Numbered from the stretch's first letter, positions 17,819 to 25,519 are shown. The stretch is DNA of 64,000 bases from Roseateles_B sp041912595 (GCA_041912595.1 JAYRMR010000004.1:76153-140152), one strand, 5' to 3'. Numbers and translations are program-made. The notes: a model not told the origin generated them from the sequence alone.

Positions 17819-20776
17819 TCACGGCAGCACGAAGGACGGCAGCTGCGCGTCTGGATGCGCGCGCAGCAGCTGGTAGGCGATCCCGCCGGGACCCGTCATC
17901 AGCGAGGGCGAGAACACCTCGTTGGTGATGCCGCAGCGGCTGCCGTGCTGGTCGAGGCTCGCCAGCAGGCGCGCCAGCTCGGACGTCCGGCTCACTTCGG
18001 GCGGCGCGAGGCCGCGGTCCGCCGCCTCCTGCAGCAGCTCCAGCGCGCTGGCGTCGCCGTGGCAGGCGCAGTGGTTCCAGCCCATGCCGAAGCGGAAGGT
18101 CGCGCCGGCAGCCTGGCGCACGCGCTCGCGGGCGCGATCCTCGCCGATCAGCGCGCTGAAGCTGAGGTAGGCCAGGCCGTTGCCGACGGCGCCGTGGCAC
18201 CAGGCCGTCGAGCAGTTCACGCCGTCCAGGTGACGCAGGTCCCGCCAGTTCTGGTCTGCGTCATCGAACAGCGATTCCTCGAAGGCCAGCGCCTCCATCG
18301 CCGCCTGCAGGAAGCGCGCCTCGCCGCTTGCCTCGTGCAGGCGCCGCAGCGCCCAGGCAATGCCCGCGGTGCCGTGCCCGAAGCCGCCCATGCCCTCGGG
18401 CGCGGCGGCGGTAGCCCAGCAGGCTCGGTCGCCCTCGCGCTTGGCGGCCTTCAGCAGGTGATCCCCCGCCGCGACGGCCAGCGCCAGATGCGCCGCCTGC
18501 CCCGTGCGACGGTGCAGCAGCAGCAGGCCGGGAATGGCGCCAGCCGCGCCGGCCAGGAGGTCGAAGGTCTCGTCGGCCTCGATGGAGCCGCGCATGTACT
18601 CGGCCGTCAGCGAGGCGCATTCGACCGCCTCGGCGCCGATCGCCCCGAGTGCCTCGAGCTGCAGCCAGCCCCAGATCTGCGAGCCGATGCCAAGGTAGGC
18701 GCCCGGCTGGTGCGGCCGCACCTTGCCCGCCGCGCGCTGCAGCTCCACCTGCCGGTAGAGGCCCTGGCGCATGGTCAGGATGACGGCCTGCAGCAGCGCA
18801 TCGGCGCCGGGCAGCGGCAGGGCCCGGCCCGCGGCCACCTCGCGCTGGTAGGCGGCCAGCAGCAGCGCCACCCCGGCATTGCCGCCGTAGAGGTTCTGGT
18901 CGATGGCCTGGATGCCCCAGCCGGTGGCGCCGAGCGTCGGGGAGATCCACGTGGCGGTGCCGTCGTCGCCCCGGATGCAGGTCTGCAGGAAGGGCTCCAG
19001 CAGGCGCTTCGCCCAGGCCTGGCGCCGCGGCTCCAGGTTCTCCTGCGAGGCCTCGATCACGCGGAACGAGCGCTCCGTCGGCATCCAGCCGTCGTTGAGA
19101 TAGGCGCTCAGCAGCGAGGCCTTGATGATGTCGCGGTCCAGGCGCTGGTCCGAGCTCGCCCAGGCTTGCAGGGACTGCGCCACCAGGTCGCACACCGGCA
19201 GCCAGCGCGTGCCGCCCGGCCCCGCCATCTGGCCGTGGCCCGCGGTGGTGTGGAAGTAGGGCACATCGCCGCGCAGCATGTCGTCGATCTCGGCCTCGAT
19301 GACGACGGGGTCCGAGGGCGTGGTCGAGATCAGCGCCGCCGCGCGGGACAGCAGCCCCGCCGCACGCGCCCGGGCGGGCGCCTCGTCCGCGAGCGAGATC
19401 GGATGCCACAGCATGCGGATCAGCTCGGCATAGACCTCCGTCGCGCGGGGCACGAGGCGGATGTGGCAGGGCTTGAACGGCTCCAGCAACGGCGCCAGCG
19501 CCCCGCGGGCATGCAGCGCGAGCAGGCAGGCCGTGAGCTCGTCATAGCCCTCCAGCACCTGGCCCCAGTAGCGCTCCAGCGAGGGCGTCTCGCAGGGGTG
19601 GTTCTTGGCGATCTCGACCTCGACGAGCGTCTGGCCGATGCGCACGGTGTCCCGGCCGGCGTCCACCAGCGCGGGGATGCTGATCCGGGGCTGCTGCTGG
19701 CGGATGTTGCCCATGCCGGAGTTGTCCACGCCGCGCCAGCCCAGCGAGGCGCCGCGGCCGGGCAGCAGGCCGGTCTTCATGAGCGAGGCGAACATGGCCT
19801 CGTCGGCCTTGTCGACGGCCTGCCCGAAGCCGGAGGGCTTGATCTCGGTGCGCGGGCAGAAGAGCGTCTCGCAGTCCACGATGATGGGCAGGCAGCCCTG
19901 CGCGATGACGTTCTCGCCGTGGAAGTCGGTGCCGCCCAGCAGGCGCATGATGGCCAGCCAATGGCCCATGTTGCGGTAGAAGCGCCGCAGTTCCGGCTCG
20001 CCGTCGGCATGGCGATGGACGATGAACTCGCTCCAGCCGTGGTCGCCGGCGTCGATCACCGCCGGTACGCGCACGCGCTCCTCGGGCGGCAGACCCGGCA
20101 CCTCGGCCAGGACCTGTGCCAGGAAGCCGGCCAGCGCGCGATCGGTGTTCAGGGGCCGCGGCTTGTAGACGACGGTGCCGCCCTCGAGCCGCAGCAGCGC
20201 GACCCCGGCGCCGCCGTTGTGGCTGTCCCCCTGCGCCAGCTCGAGGCGCTGCAGCCGGCCCGGCGATGCGGGCAGCAGGCGCCCCAGCCGCTCACGGTCC
20301 TCGGCGAGATGGCGCGCGACCGTCGCGACGAAGCGGACCTTGTGATTGACGATCCACTCGACCCGCGCCAGCAGGCTCGGGTACTGCGCCCCGAGTGCGG
20401 CCCAGTGCTGCGGCGTGGCGGCCAGCGCGAGGTACTCCGCCCAGCGCGCCTCGGGCGTCGGCGCCTTCAGCCGGCCCTGCACGCGGGCGGCGTTGATGTC
20501 CATGACCAGCACGCGGGCGAGCTTGGCATGCAGCTGCTGCTCGAGGTGCTGGCGCAGGGCTTCGCTGATGAGGCGGCGTTCCGCATCGTCCAGGCCCTCG
20601 AGGGCCTGCAGCGACGGTGTCAGCGCGGCCAGGGCGGGCTCGATCCAGCTCGTCAGGCAGGGGATGAAGTCGGGCTCGACGGCGTCGGGGCGCTCGCTCG
20701 GGGCGTTGGATTCGGTGGGGGTGGTGGACAGCATGGCGAGCGATTCAGGGCGAAGCCGGGACAGCGAAGCGGCCAT
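17819..20776 (-). CDS. lanM: Class II lanthipeptide synthetase LanM
   Basis: A 985-residue bifunctional enzyme. The N-terminal half (roughly 130-560) is the LanM dehydratase domain with a kinase-like core: HNGGAGVALLRL...VVYKPRP binds ATP phosphates, and GGTDFHGENVI and IIVDCETLF supply catalytic residues. It phosphorylates and eliminates Ser/Thr to dehydro-amino acids. The C-terminal part (about 600-985) is a LanC-like cyclase; zinc ligands are Cys860 (AWCHG), Cys905 and His906 (CACHGD), which join Cys thiols to the dehydro residues. Length is usual for LanM. The start is uncertain: ATG 20776, GTG 20782 or ATG 20734, all with weak ribosome-binding sites. It follows the precursor gene and precedes the exporter, each on the minus strand. 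Confidence 0.95.
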   Translation of the reverse strand: MAASLSRLRPESLAMLSTTPTESNAPSERPDAVEPDFIPCLTSWIEPALAALTPSLQALEGLDDAERRLISEALRQHLEQQLHAKLARVLVMDINAARVQGRLKAPTPEARWAEYLALAATPQHWAALGAQYPSLLARVEWIVNHKVRFVATVARHLAEDRERLGRLLPASPGRLQRLELAQGDSHNGGAGVALLRLEGGTVVYKPRPLNTDRALAGFLAQVLAEVPGLPPEERVRVPAVIDAGDHGWSEFIVHRHADGEPELRRFYRNMGHWLAIMRLLGGTDFHGENVIAQGCLPIIVDCETLFCPRTEIKPSGFGQAVDKADEAMFASLMKTGLLPGRGASLGWRGVDNSGMGNIRQQQPRISIPALVDAGRDTVRIGQTLVEVEIAKNHPCETPSLERYWGQVLEGYDELTACLLALHARGALAPLLEPFKPCHIRLVPRATEVYAELIRMLWHPISLADEAPARARAAGLLSRAAALISTTPSDPVVIEAEIDDMLRGDVPYFHTTAGHGQMAGPGGTRWLPVCDLVAQSLQAWASSDQRLDRDIIKASLLSAYLNDGWMPTERSFRVIEASQENLEPRRQAWAKRLLEPFLQTCIRGDDGTATWISPTLGATGWGIQAIDQNLYGGNAGVALLLAAYQREVAAGRALPLPGADALLQAVILTMRQGLYRQVELQRAAGKVRPHQPGAYLGIGSQIWGWLQLEALGAIGAEAVECASLTAEYMRGSIEADETFDLLAGAAGAIPGLLLLHRRTGQAAHLALAVAAGDHLLKAAKREGDRACWATAAAPEGMGGFGHGTAGIAWALRRLHEASGEARFLQAAMEALAFEESLFDDADQNWRDLRHLDGVNCSTAWCHGAVGNGLAYLSFSALIGEDRARERVRQAAGATFRFGMGWNHCACHGDASALELLQEAADRGLAPPEVSRTSELARLLASLDQHGSRCGITNEVFSPSLMTGPGGIAYQLLRAHPDAQLPSFVLP

Positions 20777-20816
20777 GAACACCGAGCATCGGCGCCGGCC
20801 GCGTCAGGGCCAGGAC

Positions 20817-20840
20817 AGCCCCGCCAGGATCGGCGGGGCT
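20817..20840 (-). terminator. Hairpin between lanthipeptide precursor and lanM (possible leaky terminator or processing site)
   Basis: A perfect nine-base stem AGCCCCGCC / GGCGGGGCT with a six-base loop lies between the precursor stop and the lanM start. No T run follows on the minus strand, so full termination is unlikely. In lanthipeptide operons such a hairpin often keeps precursor mRNA more abundant than synthetase mRNA; that role is inferred. Confidence 0.55.
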
Positions 20841-20877
20841 GCCGCGCCAGAGGCCGAAGCCTCCGGCGATCAGGGCA

Positions 20878-21066
20878 TCAGCAGCACATGATCGTGCGCG
20901 AGCCGGAGCAGCTGGAGCAGCCCTGGCGGGTTTCGCGCGACACGTCGCCGGCGATCTCGGCTTCGCTGTACACGCCGCTGGAGAACAGCGGGCCGGCCGG
21001 GTTGGCGGAGGACTCGTCCTGCATCCATTGCTCGACTTGCTGCAGTGCGCTGGTGATTTCGTTCAT
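20878..21066 (-). CDS. Lanthipeptide precursor peptide (LanA-like)
   Basis: A 62-residue peptide with the build of a class II lanthipeptide precursor. The first 40 residues are an acidic, Gln/Glu-rich helical leader without Cys; it ends in SEAEIAG, a good double-glycine-type cut site (Ala39-Gly40). The remaining 22 residues carry four Cys (50, 53, 61, 62) and seven Ser/Thr, ending in SCSGSRTIMCC. Every Cys can therefore be paired with a dehydrated residue. AAGGAG lies a few bases before the ATG. It lies directly upstream of lanM on the same strand. Product structure, ring pattern and activity are unknown. I recognise no known lantibiotic in the core. Confidence 0.88.
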   Translation of the reverse strand: MNEITSALQQVEQWMQDESSANPAGPLFSSGVYSEAEIAGDVSRETRQGCSSCSGSRTIMCC

Positions 21067-21460
21067 GGGGTTCTCCTTGCTAAGTTGCGTTTTGAAAACC
21101 TTGCGCCGGACCTCGACCGCAGCGCACCGTCACTTCTCGAGAACTGCAACAGGACGGGCGCCGAACGCGGCCGGACATCGCGCAAAGCGAGCGAAGGCTA
21201 TGCGCCGCGCGAACGGGCACCCCATGGGGCAAGTCCCTAGACCCGCCCGGCTTTACACGGAATCCGGCGCCAACCTGCAAGGGTTTACAGGTCCACCGAG
21301 CGCCCCTCAGCGTCGTGAGGCACACCACCCACCAACCAGTTGGGCGCCGTGCGCACCGAATACAGATGGTGACAACTGTCAGGATAGCCCGTGTGGCCTC
21401 CCTCATCCGAGCGCTGTTCATGGACTTGCATCAATTCCATATTTCCACTATCGTCGAACT
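21067..21460. other. Divergent control region between lanthipeptide and arsenic operons
   Basis: This 394-base stretch separates the precursor gene (minus) from arsR (plus) and holds no credible gene; a 113-residue minus-strand frame in it has no domain character. It contains the precursor's AAGGAG site, an AT-rich palindromic core GTTTTGAAAAC at 21089-21099 upstream of it, and the ArsR operator at its right end. Promoters of both operons should lie here. Confidence 0.6.
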
Positions 21461-21466
21461 ATGGAA
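21435..21466. promoter_or_regulatory. Probable ArsR operator overlapping the arsR start
   Basis: Two 13-base arms, TTCCATATTTCCA at 21435-21447 and TCGAACTATGGAA at 21454-21466, form an inverted repeat matching at 11 of 13 positions. The right arm contains the arsR ATG. An operator at the start of its own gene fits autorepression by ArsR that is relieved by arsenite. Confidence 0.7.
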
Positions 21467-21781
21467 GAAATTGACGTCATCCGCGCGCTCGGCGCCCTGG
21501 CCCACGAGCTGCGCCTGCAGGTGTTCCGCGCCCTGGTGGTCGTGGGGCCGCAGGGCATCACCCCGGGCACCATTGCCGAGCATCTGGCCGTGCCGCCGGC
21601 CACGCTGTCCTTCCACCTGAAGGAGCTGATGAACGCCGGTCTCGTGACCCAGGAGCGGCAGGGCCGCAACCTGCTCTACCGCGCGTCCTACGAGCAGATG
21701 AACGCCGTGCTCGCCTACCTCACCGCCAACTGCTGCCAGGGCCAGAGCTGCCTGCCGGCGGCGTCCTCTTGCAAGTGCTGA
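21461..21781 (+). CDS. arsR: ArsR-family arsenic-responsive repressor
   Basis: A 106-residue winged-helix repressor. The helix-turn-helix spans roughly 30-60 (TPGTIAEHLAVPPATLSFHLKEL) and the wing follows (VTQERQGRNLLYRAS). Unlike Escherichia coli ArsR, there is no CxC in the DNA-binding helix; instead the C terminus is Cys-rich (ANCCQGQSC...SSCKC), as in ArsR proteins that bind As(III) or methylarsenite at the C-terminal end. It sits first in the operon arsR-arsI-hydroxylase-arsC-aquaporin and has an inverted repeat over its start. It most likely represses this operon. Control of the divergent lanthipeptide promoter is possible but unproven. Confidence 0.92.
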   Translation: MEEIDVIRALGALAHELRLQVFRALVVVGPQGITPGTIAEHLAVPPATLSFHLKELMNAGLVTQERQGRNLLYRASYEQMNAVLAYLTANCCQGQSCLPAASSCKC

Positions 21782-21795
21782 ACGGAGATCTCCCC

Positions 21796-22266
21796 ATGAA
21801 GCGATTCCATGTGCATGTCCATGTCGATGACCTCGCCCGGAGCGTGGCGTTCTACTCCCGGCTCTTCGCCATGGAGCCCACCCGCCTCGAAGCGGACTAC
21901 GCCAAGTGGATGCTGGAGGACCCCCGCGTGAACTTCGCCATCTCGACGCGGGGCAGCGCCCCGGGGCTGGATCACCTGGGCTTTCAGACCGACAGCGCCG
22001 AGGAGCTGGCCGAGCTCAAGGCCCGCGCCACGGCGGCCGACCTGAGCCTCGTGGACGAAGGCGCCACCAGCTGCTGCTATGCGCAAAGCGAGAAGCACTG
22101 GATCACCGACCCGCAGGGCATCGCCTGGGAGCATTTCCATACCCTCGCGCAGATTCCCGTGTTCCGCGAGGCCGCCCCGGCCGCAGCTGCCGGCGCGGCC
22201 TGCTGCCCNNNNNNNNNNGGCAGCTGCGGCACGCCGGCTACGCCCCGCCAGAGCAGCTGCTGCTGA
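21796..22266 (+). CDS. arsI: ArsI/CadI-family metalloenzyme, probable carbon-arsenic lyase
   Basis: A type I extradiol-dioxygenase fold protein of about 156 residues. ArsI breaks the C-As bond of methylarsenite and trivalent aromatic arsenicals using Fe(II) and oxygen. Iron ligands are His5, His60 and Glu112 (AWEHF); the substrate-binding vicinal cysteines are Cys93-Cys94 in TSCCYAQSEKHW. The C-terminal tail is Cys-rich and interrupted by ten undetermined bases (22209-22218); the reading frame resumes and ends plausibly in QSSCC, but the true tail length is unknown. GGAG precedes the ATG, 14 bases after arsR. CadI, a cadmium-induced relative, is the alternative; the operon context favours arsenic. 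Confidence 0.88.
   Translation: MKRFHVHVHVDDLARSVAFYSRLFAMEPTRLEADYAKWMLEDPRVNFAISTRGSAPGLDHLGFQTDSAEELAELKARATAADLSLVDEGATSCCYAQSEKHWITDPQGIAWEHFHTLAQIPVFREAAPAAAAGAACCXXXXGSCGTPATPRQSSCC
22209..22218. other. Run of ten undetermined bases
   Basis: Ten N within the 3' end of arsI. Ten is a common placeholder for a gap of unknown size, so the C-terminal length of ArsI is uncertain here. The downstream sequence continues in a frame that gives a typical Cys-rich ArsI tail. Confidence 0.99.
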
Positions 22267-22274
22267 CCCGGCCC

Positions 22275-23219
22275 ATGCGCTGCCGTGAGCGACGCCGGGC
22301 CGCATCCACCTGCACGGGCCGTTGGGTGCATGCCGTGCTGCCCGGCCTGTATCCGCTGGCGGTGGGCGGCGGGCTGGCGGTCTACCTGATGTGCCAGGCC
22401 GCTGGCGGTCCCACCGCCGCTGCGCTGACCGTCTGGAGCGCACTGGTGCTGGCCCTGGCGGCCGGTCTGGAGCGCCTGCTTCCCTTCGAGCCTCGCTGGC
22501 GGCAGCCCGAAGCCGGTGCCAGCGTCTGGACAGACGGGCTCAGTGCAGCGGTCCTTCTCGGCCTCATGGAGCCGCTGCTCAAGGCCGGTCTGCCGCTGCT
22601 CGCGGAGGTCCTGCGCGAAAGACTGCCCAGGGCCGTGCATTGGCCGCTGGCGAGTGTGGCCCTGGTCTGGCAGATCCTGGCCGCGTTGCTCTGGATGGAA
22701 TTCGCCAAGTACGGATCCCATCGTCTGCACCACGAATGGCGTGGCCTGTGGGCGCTGCACGCGATGCACCATGCGCCCGCCCGGCTGTACTGGCTCAACA
22801 ACCTGCGATTCCATCCGCTCAACCATCTGCTGAACAGCGCGGCGAGCCTGCTGCCGCTGCTGCTGATGGGAGTGCCTGCCGAGGTCCTGCTGGGCGTGCT
22901 GGCCCTCACACAGCCGGTTCTGATGCTTCAGCACGCCAACGTCCGCACGCGCAACGGCTGGCTCAACGCTGTGCTCAGCACCAACGAGGCGCATCGCTGG
23001 CATCACGGCGCGCACCCGTCGGAGGCCCATTCGAACTATGGCAGCGCCCTGCTGCTGTGGGATCACGTCTTCGGCACCTATCGCGCGGCGGATGCCCACA
23101 GCCGCCCCCGCGCCGTGGGTCTGTTCGACACGAGCGCTCACTACCCCGCCCACGGCTCCTATCTGCAGCAGCTGCTGGCCCCCTTGCTCCCGCCCTGCTG
23201 CCGAGCTTCGGCATCCTGA
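22275..23219 (+). CDS. Sterol desaturase / fatty acid hydroxylase superfamily membrane protein
   Basis: A 314-residue integral membrane protein with several hydrophobic helices in the first half and the histidine clusters that hold the di-iron centre of this superfamily: HRLHHE, HAMHH and a third HRWHHGAHP near the C terminus, with NNLRFHPLNHLLN between. Such enzymes hydroxylate or desaturate lipids and sterols with oxygen. It starts nine bases after arsI and ends ten bases before arsC, so it belongs to the arsenic operon. Its job there is unclear; one idea is membrane lipid adjustment, another oxidation of an organoarsenical. The ATG at 22275 has no strong ribosome-binding site, which suggests coupling to arsI. 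Confidence 0.88.
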   Translation: MRCRERRRAASTCTGRWVHAVLPGLYPLAVGGGLAVYLMCQAAGGPTAAALTVWSALVLALAAGLERLLPFEPRWRQPEAGASVWTDGLSAAVLLGLMEPLLKAGLPLLAEVLRERLPRAVHWPLASVALVWQILAALLWMEFAKYGSHRLHHEWRGLWALHAMHHAPARLYWLNNLRFHPLNHLLNSAASLLPLLLMGVPAEVLLGVLALTQPVLMLQHANVRTRNGWLNAVLSTNEAHRWHHGAHPSEAHSNYGSALLLWDHVFGTYRAADAHSRPRAVGLFDTSAHYPAHGSYLQQLLAPLLPPCCRASAS

Positions 23220-23229
23220 TGAATCCAAC

Positions 23230-23736
23230 ATGACCCTTCACGTCCTCATCCTGTGCACCCACAACTCCGCACGCAGCGTGCTCGCCGAGGCCATGCTCCA
23301 GCACTGGGCGCAGCGCCTGGGCGTGGACGTGCAGGCCCACAGTGCCGGGAGCGCGCCCAGCGGCCGGATCAACCCCTTCGCCCTGGAGGCGCTGCAGCGG
23401 GCGGGCATCGACACCACGGGGCTGCACAGCAAGGGCTGGGACGCCTTCACGCGTGAGGCCGCTCCGCCGCTGAGCCTCGTGATCACGGTCTGCGACAGCG
23501 CCGCTGCCGAGCCCTGCCCCGTCTTCTTCGGCGCGGGCGATCAGCCGCCGGTCCAGGTGCATTGGGGCTACCCCGATCCGTCCAACGCCGAGGGCGGCGA
23601 CGAGGGCCGGCGCCGCGCCTTCGAGCTCACGCGCCAGGCGATCGGCTATCGCATGCTCCAACTGCTGCAGCTGCCGCTGGATCGCCTGGACCGCAGCGCG
23701 CTGCGCCAGGCCGTGCAAGCGATCGGAGCGGCCTGA
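23230..23736 (+). CDS. arsC: Arsenate reductase, low-molecular-weight phosphatase type
   Basis: A 168-residue enzyme of the LMW protein tyrosine phosphatase fold that reduces As(V) to As(III). The P-loop CTHNSARS gives nucleophile Cys9 and Arg15, and the acid loop is YPDPSNAEG. A later Cys pair (VCDSAAAEPC) could take part in the disulfide relay, so thioredoxin or glutaredoxin coupling is likely. The protein is longer than the roughly 130-140 residues of the classical enzyme, with a C-terminal helical extension, matching ArsC proteins found beside aquaporins. The next gene starts two bases after its stop. Confidence 0.92.
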   Translation: MTLHVLILCTHNSARSVLAEAMLQHWAQRLGVDVQAHSAGSAPSGRINPFALEALQRAGIDTTGLHSKGWDAFTREAAPPLSLVITVCDSAAAEPCPVFFGAGDQPPVQVHWGYPDPSNAEGGDEGRRRAFELTRQAIGYRMLQLLQLPLDRLDRSALRQAVQAIGAA

Positions 23737-23738
23737 GC

Positions 23739-24407
23739 ATGCCCGCGAACCCGCGTCTGCGCCACGCGCTGGCGGCCGAGCTCCTCGGCAGCGCCGGCCT
23801 GCTGGCCGTGGTGATCGGCTCCGGCGTGATGGCCGAGCGCCTCGCGGGCGCTCAGCCGGGCCTCGCGCTGCTGGCCAACACGCTCGCCACGGTGGGCGGG
23901 CTGTACGTGCTCATCGCGCTGCTCGGGCCCGTGAGTGGCGCCCATTTCAATCCCGCCGTCAGCGCCGTGATGGCCGGGCGCGGGGCGCTCCCGCGGCGGC
24001 ACCTGCTGCCCTATGTGGCGGTCCAGCTGATCGGGGCCGTGCTCGGCGCCTGGCTGGCGCACGCCATGTTCGAGCTGCCCGTGCTGCAGCTGTCGGGCCA
24101 TGTGCGCAGCGGTCCCGGGCAATGGCTCGCGGAAGCGGTGGCCACGGCCGGCCTGCTGCTGGTCGTCCTGCGGGCCCCGGCCGGTCGGGCCGCGGGCCTC
24201 GTGGCCGCCTACATCGGTGCGGCCTACTGGTTCACCGCCTCGACGTCCTTCGCCAATCCGGCCGCCGCCTTCGGTCGCATGTTCAGCGACAGCTTCGCCG
24301 GCATCGCGCCGGGCAGCGTCCCGGGCTTCGTCGCCGCCGAGGCGCTCGGTGCGCTCGCGGCCGTGGCGATGCACCGCCTGCTGGGCCCGCAGACCGCCGC
24401 GCGCTGA
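23739..24407 (+). CDS. MIP-family channel, AqpS-like aquaglyceroporin
   Basis: A 222-residue six-helix channel with the two half-helix motifs of the aquaporin family: HFNPAVS near residue 70 and ANPAAAFGRMF near 170. In Sinorhizobium meliloti an arsenic operon uses AqpS in place of a pump: ArsC makes arsenite inside and the channel lets it leave down its gradient. The same layout (arsR, aqp, arsC, no arsB or acr3) is seen here, so I infer an arsenite or methylarsenical exit channel. It is the last gene of the operon and converges with cutA, five bases apart. Confidence 0.9.
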   Translation: MPANPRLRHALAAELLGSAGLLAVVIGSGVMAERLAGAQPGLALLANTLATVGGLYVLIALLGPVSGAHFNPAVSAVMAGRGALPRRHLLPYVAVQLIGAVLGAWLAHAMFELPVLQLSGHVRSGPGQWLAEAVATAGLLLVVLRAPAGRAAGLVAAYIGAAYWFTASTSFANPAAAFGRMFSDSFAGIAPGSVPGFVAAEALGALAAVAMHRLLGPQTAAR

Positions 24408-24412
24408 CGCGT

Positions 24413-24799
24413 TCAGAACCGCGCGCCGCCCTCTCCGGCCGGCTGGCAGGACGCGTCCACCCACGCGGCAAACGCCGGCTCGCTCCAGCCCACGGGGACG
24501 CACAGCACCGCCGGCAGCTCGTAGGGATGCAGGTCCGACACCAGCGCCGCGAGCGCCGTGCGGCACGCCGGCGTGGTCTTGAGCAGCAGCCGCCATTCCG
24601 TGTCTTCGCAGACCTGGCCCTCCCAGCGGTAGACACTCTCGATGGCCTCGATCTGCGCGCAGGCCGCCAGCTGGCGCTGCACGGCCTCGCGCGCCAGGGC
24701 CTGCGCCGCCTCGCGGCTGGGCAGCGTGGTGAGCATCAGCAGGAGGGGTGGTGCGCCGTCGGCGGGCGACGCGGCAGCGGGCACAGGGGGTGCGGTCAT
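24413..24799 (-). CDS. cutA: CutA family divalent-ion tolerance protein
   Basis: A 128-residue member of the trimeric, PII-like CutA family (ferredoxin-like fold). Family features include LLTTLPSREAAQALAREAVQRQLAACAQI, the central SVYRWEGQVCEDTEWRLLLKT and HPYELPAVLCVPV. CutA binds copper in some bacteria and has been linked to divalent-metal tolerance and signalling; the precise function is unsettled. The first 15 residues are a low-complexity Pro/Ala stretch not seen in most CutA proteins. It is transcribed on the minus strand after the lipoprotein and nitrilase genes, with short gaps. Confidence 0.95.
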   Translation of the reverse strand: MTAPPVPAAASPADGAPPLLLMLTTLPSREAAQALAREAVQRQLAACAQIEAIESVYRWEGQVCEDTEWRLLLKTTPACRTALAALVSDLHPYELPAVLCVPVGWSEPAFAAWVDASCQPAGEGGARF

Positions 24800-24855
24800 G
24801 GCAGGCTCCCGGGCGCGCAGGACGGCGCCCTGGCCCGCATTGTCGGGCGCGGTGC

Positions 24856-25422
24856 TCAGGCGAGGCGCAGCTCGATCAGCTCGCGCACCAGCTGGTTCAG
24901 CGACTGGTGCAGCGCCGCCTCGTTGGCCAGGCGCGTGCGTTCGTTCATGTCGAGCCAGGCCGCATCCAGCGGCGTGGTGTGCACCAGGCGCATCTGGCGT
25001 TCGTAGACCAGCTTGCCGGTGGCGCGCTCGACCAGGCGGTAGTGCATGTAGAGCGCCACGGTGACGTCGGCGGCGACCATGGGCTGCTTCAGCTGCTGCA
25101 GCTGCGCCTGCAGCTCGTAGCGCCCGCCCTCGGGCATCACCGCCGCCAGGCCGACCCCGCGGAGCGACTCGTCGATGGCGATGCGCAGGCTCTCGTCGCT
25201 GATCTTGGAGCCCCAGTATTCCCAGGTCTCGGCCCCGCCGCCGACCTTGCCGAGACGGATCTGGCCCTTGAGCCCGTCGGGAATCCAGCTTCGCAACTGC
25301 AGCCGTTCGGCGGCGCCCAGGGCCATGCCGCCGGGTTCGGCGGGCGTGCCGCAGCCGCCCAGCAGCAGGGCGAGGGCCAGCAGCGGCGCGGACGCAAGAA
25401 CGGTGGACGGAATCGGGCGCAT
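24856..25422 (-). CDS. Putative lipoprotein of unknown function
   Basis: A 188-residue protein with a lipoprotein signal: hydrophobic stretch and lipobox LLGGC, lipid-anchored Cys at about residue 24. The mature part is mixed alpha/beta (AIDESLRGVGLAAVMPEGGRYELQAQLQQL..., then VTVALYMHYRLVERATGKLVYERQ), a pattern shared by small outer-membrane-linked lipoproteins that resemble ABC-type transport auxiliary or LptE-like folds. GAGGAGA lies nine bases before the chosen ATG at 25422. It lies between nitrilase and cutA on the same strand. I cannot assign a function. Confidence 0.8.
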   Translation of the reverse strand: MRPIPSTVLASAPLLALALLLGGCGTPAEPGGMALGAAERLQLRSWIPDGLKGQIRLGKVGGGAETWEYWGSKISDESLRIAIDESLRGVGLAAVMPEGGRYELQAQLQQLKQPMVAADVTVALYMHYRLVERATGKLVYERQMRLVHTTPLDAAWLDMNERTRLANEAALHQSLNQLVRELIELRLA

Positions 25423-25519
25423 GGCGGGCAGTCTCCTCGTGCCCATGATGCCCGTCGGGGCGGGCCCTGAAGCCGCGAAAAGCGCGGCAAAGCCGCCCCG
25501 GATCGGACGCGGCAGCCGC

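Noticed and set aside
15804..18200. Longer 798-codon version of the lanthipeptide exporter
   Set aside because: The extra N-terminal part lies wholly inside lanM in another frame and has no domain character.
21080..21421. 113-codon minus-strand frame upstream of the lanthipeptide precursor
   Set aside because: No ribosome-binding site, no family features and it overlaps the control region.
17759..21781. 1340-codon plus-strand frame running into arsR
   Set aside because: Antisense to lanM and its exporter; only the last 107 codons, starting at 21461, are real (arsR).
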